Below are positions 9,048-18,383 of a stretch of 48,572 nt of DNA, piece after piece. The notes under the pieces were generated by a model, which saw nothing but the letters and a program-made list of their open reading frames with translations, was not told where the DNA came from and ran no database searches. Each line of letters opens with the position of its first letter. Position 1 is the first letter of the stretch. The position numbers were made by a program, and so were the translations under genes. The DNA lies in NCBI GenBank assembly GCA_024643985.1, contig JAHELW010000005.1, positions 1-48,572 on the forward strand. Direction: 5' to 3'. This DNA comes from Myxococcales bacterium. Lineage in GTDB: Bacteria > Myxococcota_A > Polyangia > Polyangiales > Houyiibacteriaceae.

Positions 9048-10502
9048 ATGCCGCTCGGCCCTCCCGACTCGCCCGCGTGGACAGCGGACGTCGACAATCC
9101 GTACCTCCACGGGCTCTACGCCCCGACGGTGCACGAAAGCTGCGCGTTCGACCTTCCCGTCGACGGGGAGCTTCCTGCGGACCTCGACGGAGCCTACGTT
9201 CGAAACGGTCCCAATTCGGTCTTTCCGCCTCGCAACGCCTACCACTGGTTCGACGGCGACGGAATGGTGCACGCCGTCTACTTCAGAGACCAGCGCGCGT
9301 CGTATCGGAGCCGCCTCGTACCGACCGCGGCGCTTCGGGAGGAGATGCGACGGGGCAGGGCGCTTTGGAACGGCATCATGGGGCCGCTCAATCTCGAAGA
9401 GCAAGACCTCCGCGCGAAGGACACCGCCAACACGGACGTCGTGTGGCACAACGGAAATCTCCACGCGCTGTGGTACCTGTGCGGCGAGCCGTACAAGCTC
9501 GACCCGCTCACGCTCGAGCCGCGCGGCGTCGACGACTTCCAGGGGCGGCGACGCACGACCATGTCTGCGCACCCCAAGGTCGACGAGAGAACCGGAGAGC
9601 TCGTCTGGTTCACGCTGTCGGAATTCGAGCCGCCATACATGACCTACGGGGTCTGCGACCAAGGCGGCCGACTCGTCCACCAGGTTCCAATCGATCTACC
9701 GGGCGTGCGCGCTCCGCACGACATCACGATCACCCGCAGATACTCGATCCTGCACGACTTCCCTTTCTTTCACGACACCGAGCTTCTCCGGAAGCACGGC
9801 TATCGTGTCGCACGATTCCACCGCGACATCCCGACGCGCTTCGGTGTGATTCCGAGGCGGGGCGGCACGGACGAGGTCCGTTGGTTCGAATTCGAGCCGG
9901 GTTACGTTTTACACATGGTCAACGCATGGGAGGAGGACGACTGGATCGTGATGGACGGCTGCTTCCAGCCCGATCCGTCCATCCGTCGAAACTCCGACGA
10001 AGGCGAGCTCGCGTCGATGTTGGCGTACCTCCGCATTCGAACGCACCTCCGCCGCTGGCGCATGAACCTCGCGACCGGTGAGCGCAAAGAGGAGCAGCTC
10101 GACGACCTGAACACGGAGTTCTGTCTGCCCGACACGCGCCTCTACGGAGAAAAGACACGCTTTTCCTACCATCAGTACTTGCCTCCCGACATGCACACCG
10201 TCGAGTTTCGCAGCCTGGTGAAGTACGACCACGAGGACGGCTCGCACCGGCGGTATGACTATCCGGAGGGCTGGTTTGCGAGCGAAGCCCCGTTTGCGCC
10301 CCGGGCAGGCGCGACCCGCGAAGACGACGGCTACGTCGTCACGATCATGATGAGCGTGGACGGCCGATCGGAGTCCTGGGTCTTCGACGCCAGGGAAATC
10401 GAGCGTGGCCCGCTCGCTCGGGTTCGGCTGCCGTCCCGGGTGCCCGCGGGCTTTCACGCGAAGTGGATTCCAGGCTCGCGCGTCTGGGGGGAGACCCGAT
10501 GA
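9048..10502 (+). CDS. Carotenoid oxygenase (carotenoid cleavage dioxygenase / RPE65 family)
   Basis: 484 aa; DLDGAYVRNGPNSVFPPRNAYHWFDGDGMVHAVYF, SAHPKVDERTGEL, ILHDFPFFHDTELL, multiple conserved His. Confidence 0.9.
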   Translation: MPLGPPDSPAWTADVDNPYLHGLYAPTVHESCAFDLPVDGELPADLDGAYVRNGPNSVFPPRNAYHWFDGDGMVHAVYFRDQRASYRSRLVPTAALREEMRRGRALWNGIMGPLNLEEQDLRAKDTANTDVVWHNGNLHALWYLCGEPYKLDPLTLEPRGVDDFQGRRRTTMSAHPKVDERTGELVWFTLSEFEPPYMTYGVCDQGGRLVHQVPIDLPGVRAPHDITITRRYSILHDFPFFHDTELLRKHGYRVARFHRDIPTRFGVIPRRGGTDEVRWFEFEPGYVLHMVNAWEEDDWIVMDGCFQPDPSIRRNSDEGELASMLAYLRIRTHLRRWRMNLATGERKEEQLDDLNTEFCLPDTRLYGEKTRFSYHQYLPPDMHTVEFRSLVKYDHEDGSHRRYDYPEGWFASEAPFAPRAGATREDDGYVVTIMMSVDGRSESWVFDAREIERGPLARVRLPSRVPAGFHAKWIPGSRVWGETR

Positions 10503-11488
10503 ACAAGCAAGTGCGGCTTGCCGCGAGGCCCGACGGCCTGCCCAAAGACACGGACTGGTCTTTCGACGCGAGCCCGGTGCCGGAGCCGGGCCCGGGACAG
10601 GTGCTGGTCCGAATCAGCCACGTCTCCCTCGATCCCGCGATGCGCGCATGGATGAACGAGGGGGCGACCTACATCGACGACGTGAAAGTCGGTGATGTCA
10701 TGCGCGCCGGCGCCGTGGGCCGCGTCGTGCGCTCGAACGCACCCGATCTCGCCGAAGGCGACGCCGTCAGGGGCGTGCTCGGCGTCCAGGAGTACGCGGT
10801 CGCCGGCGCCAACGAGCTCGACCGGCTCGACACCACGCTTGCACCGATCGAGCGGTACCTCGGCGTCCTCGGATGGCCCGGCATGACGGCCTATTTTGGT
10901 CTGCTCGAGATCGGCAAGCCGAACGAAGGGGACAGCGTGGTCGTTTCCGGCGCCGCCGGCGCGGTCGGAAGCATCACCGGACAAATCGCCAAGATCAAAG
11001 GCTGCCACGTGGTCGGCATCGCCGGCGGCACTGAAAAGTGCAGCTACCTAGTCGACGAGCTCGGGTTCGACGGCGCGATCGACTACAAGACCGAAAACAT
11101 TCGGAATCGCCTGAGCGAGCTCTGCCCGAGGGGCGTCGACGTCTTCTTCGACAACGTCGGCGGCGAAATCCTCGACGCGGTCTTGAGTCGGATCGCGATG
11201 AAAGCACGCGTCGTGATCTCCGGGGCGATCAGCCAGTACAACAGCGCCCGTTTCCGAGGTCCGAACAACTACATGGCGCTATTGACCCAGCGCGCGCGCA
11301 TGGAGGGTTTCGTGGTGTTCGACTACGCGCGCGACTATCCCCACGCCGCGGAACAGATCGTTCAATGGATCGCGGAAGGGAAGATCAAGGCCAAGGAGCA
11401 CGTCGTGAAGGGCATCGAGAGCTTTCCTTCGGCTTTCTTGCGCCTCTTCAGCGGGGAAAAGCTCGGCAAGCTGATTCTCGAAGTCTGA
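10499..11488 (+). CDS. NADP-dependent oxidoreductase, MDR superfamily (CurA / leukotriene B4 12-hydroxydehydrogenase-like)
   Basis: MNKQVRLAARPDGLPKDTDWSF start; VVSGAAGAVGSITGQIAKIKGCHVVGIAGG nucleotide-binding motif; GVDVFFDNVGGEILDAVL; ATGA overlap with the upstream CDS. Confidence 0.9.
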   Translation: MNKQVRLAARPDGLPKDTDWSFDASPVPEPGPGQVLVRISHVSLDPAMRAWMNEGATYIDDVKVGDVMRAGAVGRVVRSNAPDLAEGDAVRGVLGVQEYAVAGANELDRLDTTLAPIERYLGVLGWPGMTAYFGLLEIGKPNEGDSVVVSGAAGAVGSITGQIAKIKGCHVVGIAGGTEKCSYLVDELGFDGAIDYKTENIRNRLSELCPRGVDVFFDNVGGEILDAVLSRIAMKARVVISGAISQYNSARFRGPNNYMALLTQRARMEGFVVFDYARDYPHAAEQIVQWIAEGKIKAKEHVVKGIESFPSAFLRLFSGEKLGKLILEV

Positions 11489-11522
11489 GCGCCGGGCACG
11501 ACGCCGCGCCCGAGCCACTCGC

Positions 11523-11981
11523 TTAGGGGCAGCCCCCGGTGCAAATCCGGTAGGCGGCTTCGCACGCCATCGTGCAGTCCTTGTCCTTCATTTCGCATCG
11601 CGCGTTGCATTCCGCCCATCGGTCGTTGCAGAGGGGAGTGCAGCCCGAAGTGGGGTAGCCCGGGGGGGGTGTCCGTGGGTATTCGTGCTCGTAAGTCGGC
11701 GGCGGCTCGGGCGTGGGGTCCGCGATCGGGCGGGTCGAGCCGTCCACCGCGAGCTGCTGGAGCCGCATTTCCGCGTAGCGAACGCGCTCCGGAGGGTCGC
11801 CCTCGAGGCGGTCTCGAAGCCAGGCGGCCCAGCACTCGCGTCGCTGTTCGGGCGTGACGGACGGGTCGTAGTCGGCGCCGTAGCACTGCTCGTAGCGCTC
11901 CGTGCGTCTTTGGGCTTGTTTAAGGCTCGGTCCGCATGCAATTGAAACCAGGAGGCCACACGCGAGGATCCAACGAGCCAT
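11523..11981 (-). CDS. Cys-rich lipoprotein with periodic C-x3-C-x6 tail
   Basis: MARWILACGLLVSIACGPS lipoprotein signal peptide; C-terminal CTPLCNDRWAECNARCEMKDKDCTMACEAAYRICTGGC. ORF track extends further upstream but the signal peptide defines the start. Confidence 0.75.
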   Translation of the reverse strand: MARWILACGLLVSIACGPSLKQAQRRTERYEQCYGADYDPSVTPEQRRECWAAWLRDRLEGDPPERVRYAEMRLQQLAVDGSTRPIADPTPEPPPTYEHEYPRTPPPGYPTSGCTPLCNDRWAECNARCEMKDKDCTMACEAAYRICTGGCP

Positions 11982-12528
11982 GACCGCGGAAGGTAACACT
12001 CGGGACGCGACCCACCAACAGCCGGCAACCGGGTGGGGAACGTTCCAGGCCAAAGGTCTCGGAACGCTGTGGTTGGCGTGGAACGACACCGGATTGACAC
12101 GCGTTTCGTTCGAGCGCCTCGACGACGTCATCGCGGACGAGGCGCCCGTTCCCGAGCTCTACGCTGCTCCCCTAGCACGCTATTTCGACGGGGAGCCGGA
12201 GGACTTCGCTCGGGTGCCGCTCGATCTCAGCGGTACCGAGTTTCAGCTCCGAGTCTGGGCGGCTCTCCGTGAAATACCGTGGGGTCAGGTGCGGACCTAC
12301 GGCGGCATCGCGCAGCAGATCCAGTCGCCCCGGGCGATGCGAGCCGTGGGCCAAGCGAATCACGTCAACCCGATTCCGATCATCGTGCCGTGTCACCGCG
12401 TCGTCGAAGCGGGACATCACCTCGGCGGGTACGGCGGCGGGGTCGAGCGGAAGCAGCTTCTCCTCGAGCTCGAAGGGGTGAAGCTCCACGAGGGCGTCGT
12501 CCAGCCCGGACAGCTGGAGCTGTTCTAA
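11980..12528 (+). CDS. ogt: Methylated-DNA--[protein]-cysteine S-methyltransferase
   Basis: LSGTEFQLRVWAALREIPWGQVRTYGGIAQQI, IPIIVPCHRVV active site, GGYGGGVERKQLLLELEG. Start uncertain. Confidence 0.92.
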   Translation: MTAEGNTRDATHQQPATGWGTFQAKGLGTLWLAWNDTGLTRVSFERLDDVIADEAPVPELYAAPLARYFDGEPEDFARVPLDLSGTEFQLRVWAALREIPWGQVRTYGGIAQQIQSPRAMRAVGQANHVNPIPIIVPCHRVVEAGHHLGGYGGGVERKQLLLELEGVKLHEGVVQPGQLELF

Positions 12529-13992
12529 CTATCCGCCGTACCGTGCGGCGAGCAGGCAGCCCGCCACGGCGACACCTGCGAGAAGGCTGATTCGGTCCTT
12601 GACCGCGAACAGGACGGGGTCGTCGTGCATCTGGTCCCGCGCCGCGAGAAACCAGATGCGCATGATCCAGTAGACGAGGACGAGGCAGATGCCCCAGAGG
12701 ATCTGGTGGCGGGGATAGTAGGCGATGATTGCAGGCGTGTTGATGTAGAGCGCAAAAACGAGGACGGCGAGAAAGCCCGCGGCAGGCCCCGCGGAGACGA
12801 TGATGGGGATGTCGGCCGGGACGTAGTTGCGGCCCTTGATCGACGCGGCGCCGTCCGCCCTGATTTGAATCAGCTCCGAGTATCGCTTCACGAACGCGAG
12901 GCTCGTGAAGAAGAAGATCGAAAACGCCAGCAGCCATTCGGACAAGGGCACTCCGACGGCGACTCCGCCGGCCATGACCCGATAGGTGAAGAGCGACGCG
13001 AGCGTGAGCACGTCGACGATCATCTTCTGTTTGAGGACGAATGAATACGCCGTCGTGAGCGCGACGTAGCCGATGACGACGAAGACGAATCGCGGGTTGA
13101 CGAAGGCAACCGCCAGCCCGATCGACAGGACGAGCGCGGAAACGATGAGCCCGAGGGCTTCTGCGATGGTGAGGTCGCCTGCCGCCAGCGGACGGTTCCG
13201 TTTGGTCCTGTGCTGACGATCGGCGGAGAGGTCCACCAAGTCGTTCAGCACGTAGATCGACGATGCCGCGAAGTTGAAGGAAAGAAATGCCATCAAGGCG
13301 GTGAAGACGAGGTCGAGGTTGGTGTACTGGTGAGAGAAGTAGAGCGGGACGAACAGCAAGACGTTCTTGGCCCACTGGTGAGGCCGGAGCTCTTTCACGA
13401 TGGCCCGTAGCTTGTTGGGCCGCTTCACGAGAACCCTCGATCTCGTGACGCTTTGCTCCGCGCGCCTCTGGGTGGTGTTGCTCGGTGCGACCATGAGGGC
13501 GTCGTCCGCCGCTTTCCAAACGGGGAGGTCGGCCGAGGAATCGCCGATGTACTGAAAGCCGCCGTTTCCAAAGCGCGAAACCAAGAAATCGGCCTTTCGG
13601 CTCGCTTTGAGGTTGGTATCCGTTCGCGTCCCCACCGCCTCGTCGATCAGGTCGACGTGGGCCGCAACCGCGTCGGCGGTGCTCTGGTGCGAAGCGGTGA
13701 CGAGCAGAACCTTCCGGCCGTCGGCCCGCGCTTGGCGCATCTCGGCGAGAACTTCTGGACGGTACGGCAGCGCCGTCGCGTCGATGGTGACGCGCCGTGA
13801 CATGAAGCTCTTGAGTGCGACCCGTCCGCGGAACAGCGCTCCGAGCGCGGAAAAGATTCCCCACGGCGACGCTTTGATCAGCTCGAGAAGGCTCTCCGCC
13901 GTCGTGTCGGTGGCCACGAGCGTGCCGTCGAGATCGACGCAGAGCGGCGGCTTGACCGACTGCGAGCTCGAGTGCGCGGGAGGGCTGCTCAA
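12529..13992 (-). CDS. UbiA-family prenyltransferase with N-terminal HAD domain
   Basis: N-terminal CVDLDGTLVATDT and IGDSSADLPVW HAD motifs; C-terminal LRPHQWAKNVLLFVPL, YVLNDLVDLSADRQHRTKRNRPLAAG and multiple TM segments. Confidence 0.9.
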   Translation of the reverse strand: MSSPPAHSSSQSVKPPLCVDLDGTLVATDTTAESLLELIKASPWGIFSALGALFRGRVALKSFMSRRVTIDATALPYRPEVLAEMRQARADGRKVLLVTASHQSTADAVAAHVDLIDEAVGTRTDTNLKASRKADFLVSRFGNGGFQYIGDSSADLPVWKAADDALMVAPSNTTQRRAEQSVTRSRVLVKRPNKLRAIVKELRPHQWAKNVLLFVPLYFSHQYTNLDLVFTALMAFLSFNFAASSIYVLNDLVDLSADRQHRTKRNRPLAAGDLTIAEALGLIVSALVLSIGLAVAFVNPRFVFVVIGYVALTTAYSFVLKQKMIVDVLTLASLFTYRVMAGGVAVGVPLSEWLLAFSIFFFTSLAFVKRYSELIQIRADGAASIKGRNYVPADIPIIVSAGPAAGFLAVLVFALYINTPAIIAYYPRHQILWGICLVLVYWIMRIWFLAARDQMHDDPVLFAVKDRISLLAGVAVAGCLLAARYGG

Positions 13993-14004
13993 AGGGTCCT
14001 CTCT

Positions 14005-16767
14005 TCACAGGCTGCGCAGCGCAGCCTCCAACTGTTCGCGCTTTTCGCGAAGCTGAGACGCGTCGCGCCGGGATTTTTCGACGACGGCCTCCGGAGCGCG
14101 CTCGACGAAGCTCGGGTTCGCGAGCTTCTTTTCGACCGCTCCGAGCTCCTTGTCGAGCTTCTTCAGATCTCGCTCGAGACGGTCTCGCTCCTTTTCGGTA
14201 TCGATCACCCCGGGAACCGCGGCGCGGACGCCTGGATTGACGAAAACCGCGGCGTTGTCGAAGTGAGCCGACGCGTCGTCGAGCTTGCTGGCGTCCGCCT
14301 CGAACCGCATCTCGCAGCGCGCAAGCGTCTCGATTGTCGAACGCTCGGCCTCGAGCACGGCTCGGATACCGGGCTCCCCGGTATGCCAATGAATCGGCAT
14401 CGCGTGGCTCTTCGGCACGTCGTGCTCCGCGCGAATGGTGCGGGCGCTGCCGACGAACGCCTGGACCGCCTCGAAGTCGTGCTCGGCGGAGCGATCGACT
14501 TTGGCGTCGACCAGAGCCGACGGAAACCGGCTCACCATGATGCTCGGGGCCGCGCCGTCCCACTTCGGTACCCGCTGCCAGATCTCTTCGGTGATGTGCG
14601 GCATCATCGGGTGGAGCGCACGAAGCACCGTTTCCAGCACGTGAGCAAGAGTTGCCTCCGTCTCCGCGACCAGCGCCGCGTTGCCGGAGTCGAGCGCAGG
14701 CTTGCTCACCTCGAGGTACCAATCACAGAACTCGTCCCACACGAAGTGGTAGAGCGCGCCCGACGCTTCATCGAGGCGATACGCCTCGAGGCCGGTCGCA
14801 GCCACGTCTAGCGCATGGTAGAGGCGCGATAGAACCCAACGATTGGCGAGCGCCTTGGGTTCGGGGCACTGCTGCGTTGCCCGGGTCGTCGACCCTTCGA
14901 GGCGCATGAGGGCATAGCGAGAGGCGTTCCAGAGCTTGTTGGCGAAGTTGCGATACCCCTCGATGCGCTTGATCGACAAGGCAATGCGGCGCGACTGCGG
15001 CGAATAGCTCAACAGCGTCATGCGCAGCGCGTCCGCACCGTAGGCGGCGAATCCGTCGGGGTAGGTCGTGCGCAGGTACTTCAGGCCCGACTTCTTCGCG
15101 CCGGCCTTTTCAGCTTTTCCGAGGAGCTGGTCGACGGTCGCGCCGTGGATCACGTCGAGAGGATCCACGACGTTGCCCTTGACCTTGCTCATCTTTTCAC
15201 CGCGCTCGTCGGTGACGAGCCCCGCGAGAAGCACACGGGTGAAGGGCACCTCACCCATGAAGTGAAGCCCCATCATGATCATTCGCGCGACCCAGAAAAA
15301 CAGGATGTCGTACCCCGTTTCCATGTCTTGCGTCGGATAGAAACGCTGAAGCGAAAAGCTCTCGCCGGGCCACCCGAGCGTGGAAAAGGGCCACAGCCCG
15401 GAGCTGAACCACGTGTCGAGCACGTCTTCGTCCTGCCGGATCGAGGTGCTGCCGCAGTCGCCGCACTCGGTCGGATCCACTCGCGAAACCGTGACGTGCT
15501 CGCAGCGTCCGCAGTACCAGGCAGGGATGGGGTGACCCCACCAGAGCTGGCGGGAAATGCACCAGTCCTGGATGTTGCGAAGCCAGTGAAAATAGGTCTT
15601 CGTCCATTCGGACGGAAGAATCTGGATCGTTCCGTCTTCGACGGCGCGAATCGCCGGGGCTGCGAGCGGCTCCATCCTGACGAACCACTGCGTCGAAATC
15701 ATCGGCTCGACGATGGTTCCGGAGCGTTGGCTGCGGGGAAGCGTCATCATGTGCTTCTTGCGGCCCCGAACGAGCCCGCGATTGCCGAGCTCGATCTCGA
15801 CGGCCTTGCGGCCCTCGAACCGCTCGAGGCCCTGGAACGGGCCGGCGTTCTCGTTCAGCGTGCCGTCTAGATTGAGGATGTTGATTTCCTCGAGCCCGTG
15901 CCGTTTCCCCGTCGCGAAATCGTTCGGGTCGTGCGCCGGGGTGACCTTGACCACCCCCGTGCCGAACTCCGGGTCGACCAGCTCCGCGTCGCGAATGACC
16001 GGGATGAGACGGTCGACGAACGGGTGGCGGACGTATCGGCCGTGCAGGTGCCGGTAGCGTTCGTCATCCGGATGGATCGCGACCGCGGTGTCGCCAAGCA
16101 TCGTCTCCGGCCGCGTCGTCGACACGATCACTTCGCCGCCACCGTCGGCGAGCGGATAAGCGAAGTCGAACATCTCGCCTTCGACGTTCTCCTCCTGTTC
16201 GACTTCGAGGTCGGAAAGCACGGTCTGGGCCTCGACGTCCCAGTTGACGAGGCGCGTATCCCTATAGATGAGCCCCTCTTCGTAGAGGCGGACGAACGCC
16301 TCCCGCACGGCGAGCACCATGTCGGGATCCATGGTGAACTTCGTCCGCGGCCAGTCACAGGAAGCCCCCATCTTGCGAAGCTGCTGCAGGATGCGGCCTC
16401 CGGACTGCTCCTTCCACTGCCAGACTCGCTCGATGAACTTCTCGCGGCCGAGATCGTGGCGCGTGAGCCCTTCCTTTTTGAGCTGCCTTTCCACGACGAC
16501 CTGCGTCGCGATGCCCGCGTGGTCGATGCCCGGCACCCAGAGGGTGTTGTAGCCCTGCATCCGTTTGTGGCGGCAGAGCACGTCCTCGAAAGTCGTCCGG
16601 CACGCGTGCCCCATGTGCAGGGAGCCCGTGACGTTGGGCGGTGGAATGGCGAGCGTGTAGGTCGGGCGGTGATCGTCTGGGTCTTCGGAGGCAGAAAAGA
16701 AGCCGGACTTCTCCCAGAACTCGTACCAGCGGCCCTCCGCCTCGGTGGGCGAGTACTGCTTGGGCAT
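14005..16767 (-). CDS. valS: Valyl-tRNA synthetase
   Basis: MPKQYSPTEAEGRWYEFWEKSGFF start; GSLHMGHACRTTFEDVLCR (HIGH-type), GEKMSKVKGNVVDP (KMSKS-type); C-terminal coiled coil. Confidence 0.97.
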   Translation of the reverse strand: MPKQYSPTEAEGRWYEFWEKSGFFSASEDPDDHRPTYTLAIPPPNVTGSLHMGHACRTTFEDVLCRHKRMQGYNTLWVPGIDHAGIATQVVVERQLKKEGLTRHDLGREKFIERVWQWKEQSGGRILQQLRKMGASCDWPRTKFTMDPDMVLAVREAFVRLYEEGLIYRDTRLVNWDVEAQTVLSDLEVEQEENVEGEMFDFAYPLADGGGEVIVSTTRPETMLGDTAVAIHPDDERYRHLHGRYVRHPFVDRLIPVIRDAELVDPEFGTGVVKVTPAHDPNDFATGKRHGLEEINILNLDGTLNENAGPFQGLERFEGRKAVEIELGNRGLVRGRKKHMMTLPRSQRSGTIVEPMISTQWFVRMEPLAAPAIRAVEDGTIQILPSEWTKTYFHWLRNIQDWCISRQLWWGHPIPAWYCGRCEHVTVSRVDPTECGDCGSTSIRQDEDVLDTWFSSGLWPFSTLGWPGESFSLQRFYPTQDMETGYDILFFWVARMIMMGLHFMGEVPFTRVLLAGLVTDERGEKMSKVKGNVVDPLDVIHGATVDQLLGKAEKAGAKKSGLKYLRTTYPDGFAAYGADALRMTLLSYSPQSRRIALSIKRIEGYRNFANKLWNASRYALMRLEGSTTRATQQCPEPKALANRWVLSRLYHALDVAATGLEAYRLDEASGALYHFVWDEFCDWYLEVSKPALDSGNAALVAETEATLAHVLETVLRALHPMMPHITEEIWQRVPKWDGAAPSIMVSRFPSALVDAKVDRSAEHDFEAVQAFVGSARTIRAEHDVPKSHAMPIHWHTGEPGIRAVLEAERSTIETLARCEMRFEADASKLDDASAHFDNAAVFVNPGVRAAVPGVIDTEKERDRLERDLKKLDKELGAVEKKLANPSFVERAPEAVVEKSRRDASQLREKREQLEAALRSL

Positions 16768-16829
16768 CTCGTCCGCTCGTGGCCTCATCCGACCGACCGT
16801 GTGCGGTGAAATCGAGGGCCAGTCAAGTC

Positions 16830-17657
16830 TCAGTCGCCGACGAGACGGTGCAGCTCTTCGCGGATCATCGCTTCTGCGAGCTCGGGCACGACCTCCCATA
16901 CGACGCGCTCCACGACCTCGGCGGAAAGCTTGAGCACGCCCTCGACCTGCTCGGGCGTCAAACCGAGAGTCTGCAGCCTTTCGACGACCGAGTGAGAGAT
17001 CGCCTCTCCTGCAGCGGACGAGGTCTGCGCCGGAACCGGCGCCGACGAAATCGGAGCCCTCTCGACGGGAGCCGCCGGAGGCAGGGACGAGGCGACTGCG
17101 GTACGCGACGTGACCGGAGCGCCGCTCAGGCGCGTGCTCATCGGCGTCGGGGCCATCGGACGCGCCGAGGGGCCGTTCACGGGAAGCGGAGGCGGCGTGG
17201 GCCGGTACGATGGCTGCGCGACCGGCTGTGGCGGCGTGGTCGCCGGCCGGGCCATGGGGATCGAGGGCGCCTCGAAGAGCGCTTCGGCCCGTCCCGCAAG
17301 GCTGGTGGCTTTGTCGATCGCTTCCTGCGTATCGAAAGGTTTGAGTATGTGGTCGTCCGCGCCGACTTCTACGGCGCGGGCCTCGTCGAGCGGCCGGTGC
17401 TGGCTCGCCATCAACACGACGGACGTTCCCGCGAGCTGCGGATCGGCCTTCAGCTGGCGCGTGACCTCGTACCCATCGATTCCGGGAAGCGACGCGTCGA
17501 TGAACGCGACGTCGGGACCGAAATCCCGGCCTTGCTGAAGCGCGAGCTCACCGCTCTCCACCGCGAGCAGCTCGGCATGCTCACCGGCAAACGTCATCTC
17601 GATGACCTTGCGCATGGTCACGCTATCTTCGACGACTAGGATCCTCATCGACATCAA
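16830..17657 (-). CDS. Response-regulator receiver protein with Pro/Ala-rich linker and C-terminal VPELAEAMIREELHRL helix
   Basis: MRILVVEDSVTMRKVIEMTF, FIDASLPGIDGYEV, VLMASQ, KPFDTQEA; low-complexity linker; no recognisable DNA-binding domain. Confidence 0.85.
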   Translation of the reverse strand: MMSMRILVVEDSVTMRKVIEMTFAGEHAELLAVESGELALQQGRDFGPDVAFIDASLPGIDGYEVTRQLKADPQLAGTSVVLMASQHRPLDEARAVEVGADDHILKPFDTQEAIDKATSLAGRAEALFEAPSIPMARPATTPPQPVAQPSYRPTPPPLPVNGPSARPMAPTPMSTRLSGAPVTSRTAVASSLPPAAPVERAPISSAPVPAQTSSAAGEAISHSVVERLQTLGLTPEQVEGVLKLSAEVVERVVWEVVPELAEAMIREELHRLVGD

Positions 17658-17732
17658 GCCCCGTTTCTCGTTGTATGCTGGCTGGCATACGCGATCGGGA
17701 CCTTCCCGGTCAAGAAGGAGCCCCTCCGGTTT

Positions 17733-17748
17733 GACCCCCCGGGGGGTC
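17733..17748. promoter_or_regulatory. Perfect 16-bp palindrome GACCCCCCGGGGGGTC in the divergent intergenic region upstream of trmB
   Basis: Direct reading of sequence; 17 bp upstream of the trmB start. Confidence 0.4.
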
Positions 17749-17765
17749 GCCCGTACGGAGCGCGA

Positions 17766-18383
17766 ATGTCGGAGTCCGACCTACGACGGCTCTACCGGGA
17801 GCAGGCGCCGCGGCCCCCCGAGGGACGGTTCTCGCTCGAGGAGCTGCTCCCAGGCCAGGGACCGCTCGAGCTCGACATCGGTTTTGGGCGGGGATTGTCG
17901 CTGTTCGAAAGGGCGGAGGCCGCTCCCGAGAGCCGGATCGTCGGGATCGAGGTCAAGACCAAGCTCGCCTACCAGGCCGACCAGCGCCTCCGAAAGCACG
18001 GGGTCCGAAATGTATCGATCTTGTGCGGGGATGCGCGAGAAATCTTGAAAAGGGCGGAGCCGGCGCGATCGGTCTCGCGGGCCTCGATTCACTTCCCGGA
18101 CCCTTGGTGGAAGAAGCGCCACGGCAAGCGGCGCGTCATCGGGGAAGGGCTCCTCGCCGAGCTCGGACGGCTGGTAAAGCCCGGGGGCGAGCTCTTCATC
18201 CAGACCGACGTGGAGCATCGGGCCGAGGAGTACGTGGCCCAGCTCCGCGCGCAAACCGACTTCGTGCTTCGTTCGCCGAGTGGCTACGTCGATCGCAACC
18301 CCTTCGACGCGCGCTCGAACCGCGAGCGACGCGCCATTCGAGACGGGCTCCCCGTGTGGCGGATCTTGGCCGTGAGACGCTAG
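17766..18383 (+). CDS. trmB: tRNA (guanine-N7)-methyltransferase
   Basis: LELDIGFGRGLSLFERA, IVGIEVKTKLAY, SIHFPDPWWKKRHGKRRVI. Confidence 0.93.
   Translation: MSESDLRRLYREQAPRPPEGRFSLEELLPGQGPLELDIGFGRGLSLFERAEAAPESRIVGIEVKTKLAYQADQRLRKHGVRNVSILCGDAREILKRAEPARSVSRASIHFPDPWWKKRHGKRRVIGEGLLAELGRLVKPGGELFIQTDVEHRAEEYVAQLRAQTDFVLRSPSGYVDRNPFDARSNRERRAIRDGLPVWRILAVRR

Noticed and set aside
7265-9642. 610-aa minus ORF 7265-9097 and 541-aa plus ORF 8017-9642 over the GH31 and carotenoid oxygenase genes
   Set aside because: Arg-rich shadow translations; GH31 and carotenoid oxygenase frames carry the family motifs.
12529-13992. HAD-UbiA fusion considered as a novel fusion
   Set aside because: This HAD + UbiA architecture is already a recognised family; not novel.
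12380-14722. 780-aa minus ORF overlapping UbiA and valS
   Set aside because: Alternate frame of two well-supported genes, low-complexity RR/RA-rich translation.
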